A DNA stretch of 64,000 nt from Fervidobacterium pennivorans DSM 9078. Lineage in GTDB: Bacteria; Thermotogota; Thermotogae; Thermotogales; Fervidobacteriaceae. Each line of letters opens with the position of its first letter. The stretch's first letter is position 1. A program made the translations under genes and the position numbers. Below, one piece after another: positions 8,464 to 17,234 of the stretch. Under the pieces are notes generated by a model. The model was not told where the DNA came from and ran no database searches. It saw nothing but the letters and a program-made list of their open reading frames with translations. The DNA lies in the NCBI RefSeq assembly GCF_000235405.2, contig NC_017095.1:1203501-1267500 (forward strand), written 5' to 3'.

Positions 8464-10254
8464 GTGAAAAACGAGGAAAATATAAAGAAAGAAGGTAAGA
8501 AAAAAGCTGGTGTATTTTTCAGACTATTAAAATATGCTCTACCGTATTGGCACCTTTTAGCTTTGGCTATCGTAGTTGTGCTTGTCCTTACATATTTAGC
8601 ACTCTTACCACCGCAAATTGTGAGGAAAGCTATAAACACATATATACTTTCAGAGTCTTTGCAGACAGCCGAAAAGCTTTCGGGAATATCAAAACAGTCC
8701 CTTCTGTTCCTTATCGTCTCAGGAGGGATTTTCCTTTTTGAGTACCTTTCGATACTTGTTACTACATACATCGGTGGTCGAGTTGTTTACGACTTACGAC
8801 GGCAACTATATGACCATGTATTAAAGCTCCCTATGTCTTTCTTCGATAGACATCCTAGTGGACAAATAACAACAAGGATAACAAGCGACACACAAAATGT
8901 CCAAGAGTTCTTCACATCAGTTATAACCAGTATTGTCAACGATGTCTTCCTACTTGCAGGTGTAATCATAATGATGTGGAGAATTAGTTCAAGACTTTTC
9001 CTTGATATCATTTATATCTTCCCCGTAATTATCGTAGCAATGATTGTTTTCAGGTATTTTGATATCAGGGCATACCGAGCTGTTAGGTCAAACATTGCAC
9101 GTATCAATGCATACATCGCTGAAAACTTGGCTGGAATGCCTGTGATTAAATTATTCAACGCCGAAGATTACAAAAGGAAAGAATTCGACCAAATAAACAG
9201 GGAGCTTTATAAAGCTAGAATGAATCAACTCTACGTTTTCGGTATCTTTCGACCTTTGATTAACTTCTTATATTACCTCACTTTATCGCTTATTATCTGG
9301 TTCGGGTCTAAGTATATCTTAGGCAAAGTGCTGAACTTTGGGGACCTTTACGCTTTTGTTTCTTACATTGATACGTTCATGAGACCTATCGAGGATTTAT
9401 CGGAAAAGTACGATATAATCCAAAACACTATTGCCAGCGGCGAGAAAATCTTTGCGCTTTTGGATGAACCACAAGAAGAACAAGGCAATTCTAACGGGAA
9501 AAAGAGCATAGAAAAAGGAGTCATAGAATTCAAAGATGTGTGGTTTAGTTATGACAACAAACGTTGGGTTTTGCAGGGTGTAAATCTTTCGTTTTCTCCA
9601 GGAGAGTTAGTCGCTATTGTTGGCGAAACCGGTGCAGGTAAAACAACGATAATGAACCTTATAAATGGAATGTACAGACCACAAAAAGGTGTTATTCTAA
9701 TAGATAATGTACCACTGGAAGAATACGACATCCATGCTTTGAGAAAAGAAGTATCAGCCGTTCCTCAGGATGTGGTGTTATTCAGTGGAACGTTATTAGA
9801 CAACATCAGGCTTTTCCACGATGAAATACCCGAAGAAGAAGTTTACAAAGCTCTTGAAAAAGTCGAAGCATTAGAAATCATACAAAGATTACCGAAAGGG
9901 ATATATACTGAGATAGTTGAAAGAGGAAAAGGTATCTCTGCAGGTGAAAGGCAATTGATAGCATTGGCAAGGTCTGTGTTATTCGGTGCTAAAATATTCA
10001 TACTCGACGAAGCAACGAGCAATATTGATGTAGAAACAGAGCACAAAATCCAGAAAGCAGTTAGAGAATTGTCGAAAGAAAATACCGTCATAATGATAGC
10101 ACACAGGCTTTCTACAGTTGTAAACGCTGATAGAATAATCGTTGTCGCTGATGGGAAAATTGCTGAAGAAGGTAAACACTTTGAGCTATTGAAAAAGAAA
10201 GGTGCTTATTACAAACTTTACGAAATACAATTCGCCAAAGAGGAGACTGCCTGA
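8464..10254 (+). CDS. ABC transporter, fused permease/ATPase (exporter type)
   Basis: A 596-residue half-transporter: six transmembrane helices (about residues 20-320) followed by a nucleotide-binding domain with Walker A GETGAGKT, Q-loop VPQDVV, signature ISAGERQ and Walker B IFILDEATSNID, and an H-loop in IAHRLST. Homodimers of this type export lipids, peptides or drugs. The GTG at 8464 is chosen because GGGGAGTGG lies just upstream; an ATG at 8443 in the same frame is an alternative. Only one half-transporter is present here, so it probably acts as a homodimer. The radical SAM gene follows two bases after its stop, suggesting co-expression and possibly export of a radical-SAM-dependent product. 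Confidence 0.9.
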   Translation: MKNEENIKKEGKKKAGVFFRLLKYALPYWHLLALAIVVVLVLTYLALLPPQIVRKAINTYILSESLQTAEKLSGISKQSLLFLIVSGGIFLFEYLSILVTTYIGGRVVYDLRRQLYDHVLKLPMSFFDRHPSGQITTRITSDTQNVQEFFTSVITSIVNDVFLLAGVIIMMWRISSRLFLDIIYIFPVIIVAMIVFRYFDIRAYRAVRSNIARINAYIAENLAGMPVIKLFNAEDYKRKEFDQINRELYKARMNQLYVFGIFRPLINFLYYLTLSLIIWFGSKYILGKVLNFGDLYAFVSYIDTFMRPIEDLSEKYDIIQNTIASGEKIFALLDEPQEEQGNSNGKKSIEKGVIEFKDVWFSYDNKRWVLQGVNLSFSPGELVAIVGETGAGKTTIMNLINGMYRPQKGVILIDNVPLEEYDIHALRKEVSAVPQDVVLFSGTLLDNIRLFHDEIPEEEVYKALEKVEALEIIQRLPKGIYTEIVERGKGISAGERQLIALARSVLFGAKIFILDEATSNIDVETEHKIQKAVRELSKENTVIMIAHRLSTVVNADRIIVVADGKIAEEGKHFELLKKKGAYYKLYEIQFAKEETA

Positions 10255-10256
10255 AT

Positions 10257-11153
10257 ATGGTTCTGAGAGCTTCCTACTGGACCTGGAAATTGCTTAATGG
10301 AGAATCTATTCCAGATGAGATGCCCACTGCTTACCTTATGCTTGATGGGGAATGTATGTATAACTGTGCTTACTGCACACATGCAAGAGATTCAGAAAGT
10401 GATAATTCATATTTGTCTAGAGTAGTTTGGAAATTAATAGAACTTAAAGATTTGAATTCGATAAGCTTAAAGTTCAAGCGTGTTTGCATTCAGACTGTTA
10501 ATTACAAAGGATACTTTGAAGATATACTTAACGTTGTTGAACGTCTGAGAGTTCTTGACACCAACAATAAATTACTCATTTCTGTTTCCACACGTATGAA
10601 AAACGAAAAAGAAATCGATATACTAATGAATTCAGGAGTTAACGACTTAGGTATTGCTATCGACGTAGTTTCTGAAAATCTTCACAGATTGTATCGTTCT
10701 TGGCCCTTAGAATATACCCTCTCATTGATACGTTACGGAGCAGAGAAGTATCCAGGAAGAATTACAACGCATGTTATCGTTGGACTTGGAGAAACGGACA
10801 GAGAACTCTATGAAATATTCAAGCTAATGAAAACTTACAACGTCAAAGTCGCACTCTTTGCTTTTACTCCAGTACGGGGAACAAGACTCGCGCATTTAAC
10901 ACCACCATCTCTTGAACGATACAGAAAAATCCAAATACTCAGGTTCTTGATGTTCGAAACAAACGAATCACCGGAAGTAGATTTTGATGAATATGGCAAT
11001 CTAAAGATATTAAAGTACGATAGCTCTATAGACATCTCAAAAGCCTTCCTTACATCCGGATGTACACATTGTACAAGACCTTACTACAACGACAGTCCGA
11101 GAAATAAAGTGTTGTATAATTATCACACAACCATGGAGACGCAAAAGAAATGA
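10257..11153 (+). CDS. Radical SAM protein with C-terminal Cys cluster
   Basis: A 298-residue radical SAM enzyme. The 4Fe-4S-binding CxxxCxxC is Cys33, Cys37, Cys40 (CMYNCAYC), and the C-terminus carries a second group, GCTHCTRPYYN, near residues 273-283. The biotin-synthase-like length and the C-terminal pattern recall the BioB/LipS-related group, but I cannot assign a substrate. The gene begins two bases after the ABC exporter, so the two are likely one transcript. Expression may continue into the flagellar genes 50 bases further on, although they have their own ribosome-binding site. Confidence 0.75.
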   Translation: MVLRASYWTWKLLNGESIPDEMPTAYLMLDGECMYNCAYCTHARDSESDNSYLSRVVWKLIELKDLNSISLKFKRVCIQTVNYKGYFEDILNVVERLRVLDTNNKLLISVSTRMKNEKEIDILMNSGVNDLGIAIDVVSENLHRLYRSWPLEYTLSLIRYGAEKYPGRITTHVIVGLGETDRELYEIFKLMKTYNVKVALFAFTPVRGTRLAHLTPPSLERYRKIQILRFLMFETNESPEVDFDEYGNLKILKYDSSIDISKAFLTSGCTHCTRPYYNDSPRNKVLYNYHTTMETQKK

Positions 11154-11204
11154 TTCTGTAGACCTTGACCTTTTGAAAGCTTTCACCTAACAAGTGAGGC
11201 GATT

Positions 11205-11987
11205 TTGTTGAACATGAATCAGTTCTACGACTTGCTTCAAAGGTATGCATTAAGTTACGGATTAATTCTTACACGTCTAACAGGAATGATGGTAATAGCA
11301 CCGCTATTTGCAGGGTTTTCATTACCATTGGAGATAATGGTTATACTACTTCTAGCACTTGGATATGTCACACTGCCTAATGTTGTTATTCCTGTTTCTT
11401 TGCCTCTGCCGATAATCACAATCGTTGGCTCGGCATTGTACAATTTTTTCATAGGTTTCATTATAGGATTGATAGGATACACCATTGTTAGCGCAGTCTA
11501 TGTTGGAAGCGAAATTTTTGGTATCCAGTCGGGATTCAATGTAAGTGGTTCGTTAGACCCAACAATGGAAGAATCCCCCTTAACAAGTGAATTTATCTAC
11601 TTGGTATCGGTTTACATATTTGTCTCTTTAAAAGGTCATCTAATTCTTTACAAAGCTGTCGTTGAGTCTTTTCAAAAATATCCGATTCTTATCTCCGAAA
11701 TTTCATTCAAAGACATTAGTGGACAATATGTAAGAATTTTTACCGATGCGTTTTTGTTCTCCTTGCAAATAGCGTTACCTATAATAGGTCTTATGTTCTT
11801 AATAAACGTGCTTTTTGGAATTCTCTCTCGACTTGTTCCTCAAATGAACGTTTTCATGGTTGCTATGCCTGCTTCTACACTGATACTTTTCGCTGTGCTT
11901 GTGGGGATGATTCCTGTATGGGTAGAACTGATATCACGGATGGTTTACAGGTTGGAACCATATCTCAATCAGTTACTATCAAAATAG
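11205..11987 (+). CDS. fliR: Flagellar export apparatus protein FliR
   Basis: A 260-residue membrane protein with about six helices; the N-terminal LTRLTGMMVIAPLFAG and the middle segment IGLIGYTIVSAVYVGSEIFG are typical of FliR, a core component of the type III flagellar export gate. The start is a TTG at 11205 or the adjacent TTG at 11208, behind AGTGAGG (11193-11199); an ATG at 11214 is further away. It is immediately followed by flhB with overlapping reading frames, the usual fliR-flhB order. No other flagellar gene lies in the window. Confidence 0.93.
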   Translation: MLNMNQFYDLLQRYALSYGLILTRLTGMMVIAPLFAGFSLPLEIMVILLLALGYVTLPNVVIPVSLPLPIITIVGSALYNFFIGFIIGLIGYTIVSAVYVGSEIFGIQSGFNVSGSLDPTMEESPLTSEFIYLVSVYIFVSLKGHLILYKAVVESFQKYPILISEISFKDISGQYVRIFTDAFLFSLQIALPIIGLMFLINVLFGILSRLVPQMNVFMVAMPASTLILFAVLVGMIPVWVELISRMVYRLEPYLNQLLSK

Positions 11988-13075
11988 CCAAGATAAATCT
12001 GCAACTATTCGCGGATCCTGATAAAACAGAAAAGGCAACACCACGTAAAAGACAAAAGGCAAGAGAAGAAGGTCAAGTTCCTGTATCGCGTGAATTCATC
12101 TCCGGCCTTGGCTTTCTATTTGTATCAACTCTTTTTTTATTTACTGGTAAGCAGCTCTTAAATGCATTAATGAACGGAACGATATCCACCTTCGAGATAT
12201 CAGATGTCGAGATAAGAACTTTCGAGGACTTTCTAATATATGGTGTCAAGCCTTTCACACCCGCTTTTCTGTCCCTTTCTTTTCTGGTGCTCAGTGCTGC
12301 ACTTTTTTCCCTCATAATTGGATTACTGCAAACCAGGTTCCTTTTCACACTCAAGCCTTTGAAATTCGACTTCAACCGTCTCAACCCAATAAGTGGGCTC
12401 AAAAGGATGTTTTCGCTTAGGTCTCTTTTCGAATTAGCGAAAGCTATTGCAAAACTCTTAATCGTGGGTTTCGTTGGCTACAGTGTGATTAAAGGTAATT
12501 TCCAAAAGATAATGATAACCGCTGATTCCAGTTTAATTGACGGTGCTTTACTTATCTGGGGCACCTTTACAGAGCTTATAATCAAATGTTCGATAGCCCT
12601 ATTAGTTGTTTCAATAGGTGATTACTATTTTTCACGCTATGAATACGAACAAAGTATCAAGATGACAAAGCAGGAGGTAAAGGAAGAATTTAAAGAAATA
12701 GAGGGAAACCCTGAGATTAAGAGGCGTCAAAGGCAGATAATGATGCAATACGCTATGCACAGAATGATGCAGGAAGTTCCGGAAGCAAGCGTGGTTATAA
12801 CCAACCCAACACACTTCGCGTGTGCATTACGTTATGACCCAGAAAAAGACTTTGCCCCAGTATTGGTTGCAAAAGGGGTTGACAGGGTTGCATTGAGAAT
12901 AATAGACATAGCAAGGGAAAACGACGTTCCAATCGTCAGAAACCCAAAACTTGCAAGGGAGATATACTACACCACCGAACTTGGAGATGTGATACCAGAA
13001 AAACTTTACAAAGCAGTTGCAGAAGTTCTTGCTTACGTTTTTACACTTAGGGAGAAGAGAGAAACTCTAAAGTAA
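11918..13075 (+). CDS. flhB: Flagellar export switch protein FlhB
   Basis: A 385-residue protein (if the ATG at 11918 is used) with the family opening INLQLFADPDKTEKATPRKR, four transmembrane helices (about 55-235) and a C-terminal cytoplasmic domain containing the autocleavage motif NPTH (in VVITNPTHFACALRY). FlhB controls the switch from rod/hook to filament export. The canonical N-terminus begins about 24 residues after this ATG, and no ATG, GTG or TTG is available nearer, so either the extended form overlapping fliR by 70 bases is made or a rare ATA/ATC start is used. It is translationally linked to fliR. Confidence 0.92.
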   Translation: MGRTDITDGLQVGTISQSVTIKIAKINLQLFADPDKTEKATPRKRQKAREEGQVPVSREFISGLGFLFVSTLFLFTGKQLLNALMNGTISTFEISDVEIRTFEDFLIYGVKPFTPAFLSLSFLVLSAALFSLIIGLLQTRFLFTLKPLKFDFNRLNPISGLKRMFSLRSLFELAKAIAKLLIVGFVGYSVIKGNFQKIMITADSSLIDGALLIWGTFTELIIKCSIALLVVSIGDYYFSRYEYEQSIKMTKQEVKEEFKEIEGNPEIKRRQRQIMMQYAMHRMMQEVPEASVVITNPTHFACALRYDPEKDFAPVLVAKGVDRVALRIIDIARENDVPIVRNPKLAREIYYTTELGDVIPEKLYKAVAEVLAYVFTLREKRETLK

Positions 13076-13114
13076 TTGCCCTGCCGAAGATTCGCTTTTC
13101 AAGGGGGGAAGCTT

Positions 13115-13906
13115 TTGAAAATCTACCATGACCCAAATTTCGCTTTGCAAGAACTTCTGGATTATTATGCTCCTTCAATCTTGGAGATAAATGGCGAAAA
13201 ATTTATAGACTTGCATTCACTAAATATTGTGAATTTTTTGGGCCTGCAACCAATTAATCGGTACCATGAGGAAATCAATGAATGTTTTTTTAACGTCAAC
13301 GAATATGAAACCAACGAAATTCTACCTCTCGAAAACCTTTTACCGTTCAACAGCGAAAATTTTGAAAAATTTAAAATCTCAAATACGTTATCTTTTGAAT
13401 ATCTTAAGTATAATGAAGTTTACAATAACTTGTTTCTTAAAGTGGAAAATACACTTAACAACCTTGAATGCGTAATATCACTAAATAACAACTTCCTTAC
13501 CCAGCATTTTGAGGCTTTTGCAGACGTAGGTTTTGAATTCCTACTTGAGCTAAATGTCATTCTAACCATTAAAAACTTGGTATGTAAGTACTCTTTCGGT
13601 TCTCGATTTAATCATCCATTTGCCTTTCGAATAGAGCTTTCCAACGCTTCTTATAACCAGGTCTATGAATTTTTGCAGGAATTTAGAGACTTTAATACAA
13701 AAATTTCTAAACGAATACCAGCCCTCTATAGCCGATTCAAGCAACTTCCAAAATCAGATGAACTCGAACGCATCTTAAAGAATAGCACGATAGATAGTTT
13801 TAGCAAAACAATATATAATTACGGCAGTGTAGAGTTGTTCATTACTGACCTGAGAAAATTGGTTGAATTATTGGCCTTGTTTTCTGAGAATTCAACGTTA
13901 GATTAA
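13115..13906 (+). CDS. Hypothetical protein downstream of flhB
   Basis: A 263-residue soluble protein of unknown family, rich in Asn, Phe, Leu and Glu, with no signal peptide or membrane helix and no motif I recognise. A TTG at 13115 is chosen because GGGGGG (13103-13108) lies seven bases upstream; a TTG at 13076 in frame has no such site. The 39-base gap after flhB and the shared strand suggest it belongs to the fliR-flhB transcript, but that alone does not make it a flagellar protein. It converges on the YhhN remnant, overlapping it by four bases. Confidence 0.6.
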   Translation: MKIYHDPNFALQELLDYYAPSILEINGEKFIDLHSLNIVNFLGLQPINRYHEEINECFFNVNEYETNEILPLENLLPFNSENFEKFKISNTLSFEYLKYNEVYNNLFLKVENTLNNLECVISLNNNFLTQHFEAFADVGFEFLLELNVILTIKNLVCKYSFGSRFNHPFAFRIELSNASYNQVYEFLQEFRDFNTKISKRIPALYSRFKQLPKSDELERILKNSTIDSFSKTIYNYGSVELFITDLRKLVELLALFSENSTLD

Positions 13907-14130
13907 AGAACTGCACTTATCGTGATAAGTAATTGCCCAGCAAAATACGACGTTAGAACTAACACATCTCTGTTTGGAATTTTTCTAACATATTTATCAT
14001 ATGAAAGGAGCAAGTCCGATAAAAAGAAAAGAATTGCACCAGAGAAGGTCACAGCACTTAAAGAAGAAAATGCAACCGTCGTGCTTATTGCTAACACGTA
14101 TAAAAAATCGCAAGTTTTTCTTTGCTTAAG
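13903..14130 (-). pseudogene. Truncated YhhN/TMEM86-like membrane protein
   Basis: The minus strand encodes about 75 residues ending in a stop that resemble the C-terminal part of the YhhN family (lysoplasmalogenase-like): a helix, then SGAILFFLSDLLLSYDKYVR, then LVLTSYFAGQLLITISAV. Full-length members are roughly 200 residues with about eight helices. The frame is closed upstream by a TAG near 14131 and no N-terminal part is found, so the gene is decayed. The flanking 14131-14325 is AT-rich with nothing recognisable. Confidence 0.6.
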
Positions 14131-14325
14131 AATCTAAGAAAAAGAAAATAGCTAGTACAAATCAACAAGAATATAAATACGATACTAAATTATGTAATTC
14201 CTTCGATTTTGTAAAACACAAGGACATAAAAATATAATAAAGAATGTTCCCATACCATGAATGTACCATGAATGAAAAATTTATCGATTCTAAGAACCCG
14301 CCTAACGCTCCAGATAAATTCTTTG

Positions 14326-15744
14326 TCACCGCTTGACTGCACGTTCTCTTATTATCTCCAATGCTTTGTTCAACATTACATCCTCTATACTTTTCACATA
14401 GTTAATCCTTTCTTCTGTAGTTAACTCTATTTCATAATCCGGTTTTAACACTGCATCATGTTGAATAGGTTCATTTATCACAGCACTCGGGAAGATAAAA
14501 CTCGTCTTAGCCGAATCATCGAATTTATAATCCACTTCGGTTGTATGGTTTATCTTCATCAACGTTGGCTCGCCTATGGTTCTATCTTCACGGAGCTTTT
14601 TGAATGTATATATAAAATCCAGAGCCGCATTTGATGTGTATCTGTCAAATAGAACCCAAACATCTGCTTTAATAAATGGTTCTCTTGGCTCAAATGTGTG
14701 GAAAAATTTTATTCTGAGCAACTCGTTTGTCGTTTTTTCAAAGTCTACACCGTACTTATTAAGCACGCTCATATTGTAGGCAGTGTTAACTATGGAAATC
14801 CATCTCTCAACCGATGTTTTCTTATCCACAAAATGTTCGAACAATTCTTTGAAGATTGTAAAATCCCTGCTAGCAACCCCACGCAGGTCTACTAAAACTA
14901 CTTTCATATCGTTATTTTGAACCAGTGTGTTCGTTACAAAATCTCTGTAACTGTTATAAATCGTTCCGGAGAGGGTGAAAGTTCCAAACTTAAACACTCC
15001 AATATCGCCTTCCTTATAGAACTCGAAAGGTCTTCTCGTTGGAAGGGCTGGAAACTGGGCACTTTCACGTGGATAACTCATAGCAGTCATCGTTTTCACA
15101 ACAACGGTTTTCTCTACACCATCGCTCTTGACTTTTATATTATACTCCCTTTGCCTATAAAAAATGCCAATTTTATCTTTATTTTTATCAACTAACTCAG
15201 GAATCAGTTGTATTAACGATGATAATTGCTGCTCGCGAATAGAGTAATTTTCGCCAGATGTATATGGCAACAACTGGTTTATTAATTCTGAAATCTTTCT
15301 CCCATTGATTTCTAGTAATTCATCACCGGCTTTTATATCTTCCACCGCACTTGAGGATACAATGGCCCTACCATCAACCACTATTACTGTAAACGGCAAA
15401 ACACTATAAACAGGTTCTATGGGAGGATAAAGCCTAAAATTCTGGTCATTAACAACAGAAAGTGCGGGTTGGATAACCTTAAAGACATCGATAGGAAGCA
15501 TTTTCTTTCTGTTTGGCTTATACTTATGATATTCATCCAAGACCCTTCTTGCAATTTCTTCTCTATCTTCTGAGGGATAGGTTTCTTTAATCGTTCGCAC
15601 AGCACTATCAAATAATCTCTCTACTCTATCCAATGGCACTAAACGTTTTTGGTACTTGTAAAACTCGATAATCCAAGACAAAGAAAAAGTCACCACGATA
15701 CCACTTATCATGAATATCACGAACAACCTTATTCCCGTCTTCAA
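14326..15744 (-). CDS. Membrane-anchored S41-family (C-terminal processing-like) peptidase
   Basis: A 472-residue protein with an N-terminal transmembrane anchor (about 7-27), a helical region, a PDZ-like segment (VEDIKAGDELLEINGRKIS near 135-155) and a C-terminal S41/tail-specific protease-like domain. The strand-and-loop GDIGVFKFGTF, VVLVDLRG and VWVLFDRYTSNAALDFI correspond to S41 core elements, with the serine in TSNAALD at the position of the catalytic Ser. The downstream GEPT also fits. The catalytic lysine is not confidently located, so activity is unproven. It is a single gene on the minus strand between a converging hypothetical and the divergent Bcd-Etf operon. Confidence 0.7.
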   Translation of the reverse strand: MKTGIRLFVIFMISGIVVTFSLSWIIEFYKYQKRLVPLDRVERLFDSAVRTIKETYPSEDREEIARRVLDEYHKYKPNRKKMLPIDVFKVIQPALSVVNDQNFRLYPPIEPVYSVLPFTVIVVDGRAIVSSSAVEDIKAGDELLEINGRKISELINQLLPYTSGENYSIREQQLSSLIQLIPELVDKNKDKIGIFYRQREYNIKVKSDGVEKTVVVKTMTAMSYPRESAQFPALPTRRPFEFYKEGDIGVFKFGTFTLSGTIYNSYRDFVTNTLVQNNDMKVVLVDLRGVASRDFTIFKELFEHFVDKKTSVERWISIVNTAYNMSVLNKYGVDFEKTTNELLRIKFFHTFEPREPFIKADVWVLFDRYTSNAALDFIYTFKKLREDRTIGEPTLMKINHTTEVDYKFDDSAKTSFIFPSAVINEPIQHDAVLKPDYEIELTTEERINYVKSIEDVMLNKALEIIRERAVKR

Positions 15745-15950
15745 AATAATCCCCTCCGTTCCAGATGTCTCTAATCACTCTCTTAGATATTATAACATCC
15801 AAGCTAAACCGTTTAAAAAGTAGGTTTCTTACCTAAAAACGCTTTCTGCCCAAAAGACAAAGCAAATCAGATAGCTTAACCCAGAAAACAAGCGTATACT
15901 CAAGTTTCTTGCATTATGCGGTTGAAAATTCATAAGTTATCGAATTTTTT

Positions 15951-15968
15951 ACGTGATATTATTCACAA
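15951..15968. promoter_or_regulatory. Rex-like operator, upstream copy
   Basis: ACGTGATATTATTCACAA matches the Rex consensus TTGTGAA-N4-TTCACAA at 11 of 14 fixed positions, with the right half-site perfect. It ends seven bases before the -35 box. Confidence 0.6.
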
Positions 15969-15974
15969 CTGTGC

Positions 15975-16002
15975 TTAACATTTTCCAAACAAGTGATATA
16001 AT
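15975..16002 (+). promoter_or_regulatory. Promoter of the acyl-CoA dehydrogenase/etf operon
   Basis: TTAACA (15975-15980), 16-base spacer, TATAAT (15997-16002). It is bracketed by two Rex-like sites whose outer arms form a perfect 13-bp inverted repeat (15958-15970 and 16010-16022). Confidence 0.75.
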
Positions 16003-16011
16003 GAAATTGAG

Positions 16012-16029
16012 TTGTGAATAATTTCACAC
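16012..16029. promoter_or_regulatory. Rex-like operator, downstream copy
   Basis: TTGTGAATAATTTCACAC matches the Rex consensus at 13 of 14 fixed positions and covers roughly +4 to +21 of the expected transcript, where a bound repressor would block RNA polymerase. Confidence 0.7.
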
Positions 16030-16084
16030 TAAAATACTTTGAATAAACTATAGAAAAACTACAATTGAACTGGGGGTATAAGTG

Positions 16085-17224
16085 ATGGACTATTTGTTGA
16101 CGAAAGAGCAATTATTGGCAAGAGAACTATTTCGTGAATTCGCTGAGAAAGAGGTTAAACCTTTAGCACAAAAGGTTGACGAGGACGAATATTTTCCAAC
16201 CGAGACGGTAGAAAAAATGGCAGAAATAGGTATGATGGGCATACCTTTCCCAAAAGAAGTTGGTGGTGCAGGTGGAGATTACCTAACTTACATAATCGCC
16301 GTCGAAGAAATAGCGAAATACTGTGCAACAACTGCGATAATCCTGTCTGCACATACATCTTTGTGCTGCTATCCAATATACATGTGGGGCACAGAACACC
16401 AAAAAGAAAAATACCTTAGACCTCTTCTTAGAGGAGAATATCTTGGCGCGTTTGCATTAACCGAACCAAACGCTGGTAGTGATGCCGGAAACCAACAAAC
16501 AACGGCGAAACTCGTTGGTGATTACTACGTACTTAACGGTTCTAAGGTATTTATAACTAACGGTGGAAAAGCTGATGTCTTTATTGTTTTTGCAATGACA
16601 GATAAATCGAAAGGGACAAAAGGTATCAGTGCATTTATTGTGGAAAAGGGCTTCGAGGGTTTTAAAATAGGAAAACCCGAGAGAAAACTTGGTATTAGAG
16701 GTTCCTCAACAACCGAGTTAATTTTTGAGGACTGTAAAGTCCCTAAGGAAAACCTCCTTGGAAGCGAAGGAATGGGGTTCAAAATTGCTTTGCAGACCCT
16801 CGATGGAGGACGCATCGGTGTTGGTGCACAAGCTCTTGGAATTGCGGAAGGAGCCATTGCAGAGGTGTTGAAATATGTTAAGGAAAGAAAACAATTCTCA
16901 AAGCCTATAGGCTCATTCCAAGGAATTCAATGGTACATCGCGGATATGATAACAAAAACGGAAGCTGCTAAATTGCTGGTCTATAACGCAGCATTAAAAA
17001 AAGACAGAGGAATTTTGACAAGTGCAGACGCCGCGATGGCTAAAAAGTTCGCATCCGACGTTGCAATGGAGGTTACAACTCAAGCTGTTCAAATATTTGG
17101 AGGTTACGGATACACAAAAGACTATCCTGTAGAACGCATGATGAGGGATGCAAAGATTACCCAGATATACGAGGGAACAAACGAGGTTCAAAAAATGGTT
17201 ATAGCATCACACTATATAAAGTGA
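16085..17224 (+). CDS. Acyl-CoA dehydrogenase (butyryl-CoA dehydrogenase type)
   Basis: A 379-residue flavoprotein with the complete acyl-CoA dehydrogenase fold: helical N-terminal domain, FAD-binding stretch FALTEPNAGSDAG, the ITNGG loop, and the C-terminal IFGGYGYTKDYPVERMMRDAK. The catalytic glutamate is expected in the IYEGTNEVQ motif near the end. It interconverts short-chain acyl-CoA and enoyl-CoA, passing electrons to ETF. The ATG at 16085 is preferred over the GTG at 16082 given GGGGGT at 16072-16077. It heads an operon with etfB and etfA, and its promoter carries two Rex-like operators, which suggests that it is repressed when NADH is low. Confidence 0.93.
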   Translation: MDYLLTKEQLLARELFREFAEKEVKPLAQKVDEDEYFPTETVEKMAEIGMMGIPFPKEVGGAGGDYLTYIIAVEEIAKYCATTAIILSAHTSLCCYPIYMWGTEHQKEKYLRPLLRGEYLGAFALTEPNAGSDAGNQQTTAKLVGDYYVLNGSKVFITNGGKADVFIVFAMTDKSKGTKGISAFIVEKGFEGFKIGKPERKLGIRGSSTTELIFEDCKVPKENLLGSEGMGFKIALQTLDGGRIGVGAQALGIAEGAIAEVLKYVKERKQFSKPIGSFQGIQWYIADMITKTEAAKLLVYNAALKKDRGILTSADAAMAKKFASDVAMEVTTQAVQIFGGYGYTKDYPVERMMRDAKITQIYEGTNEVQKMVIASHYIK

Positions 17225-17234
17225 GGTGTGAATG

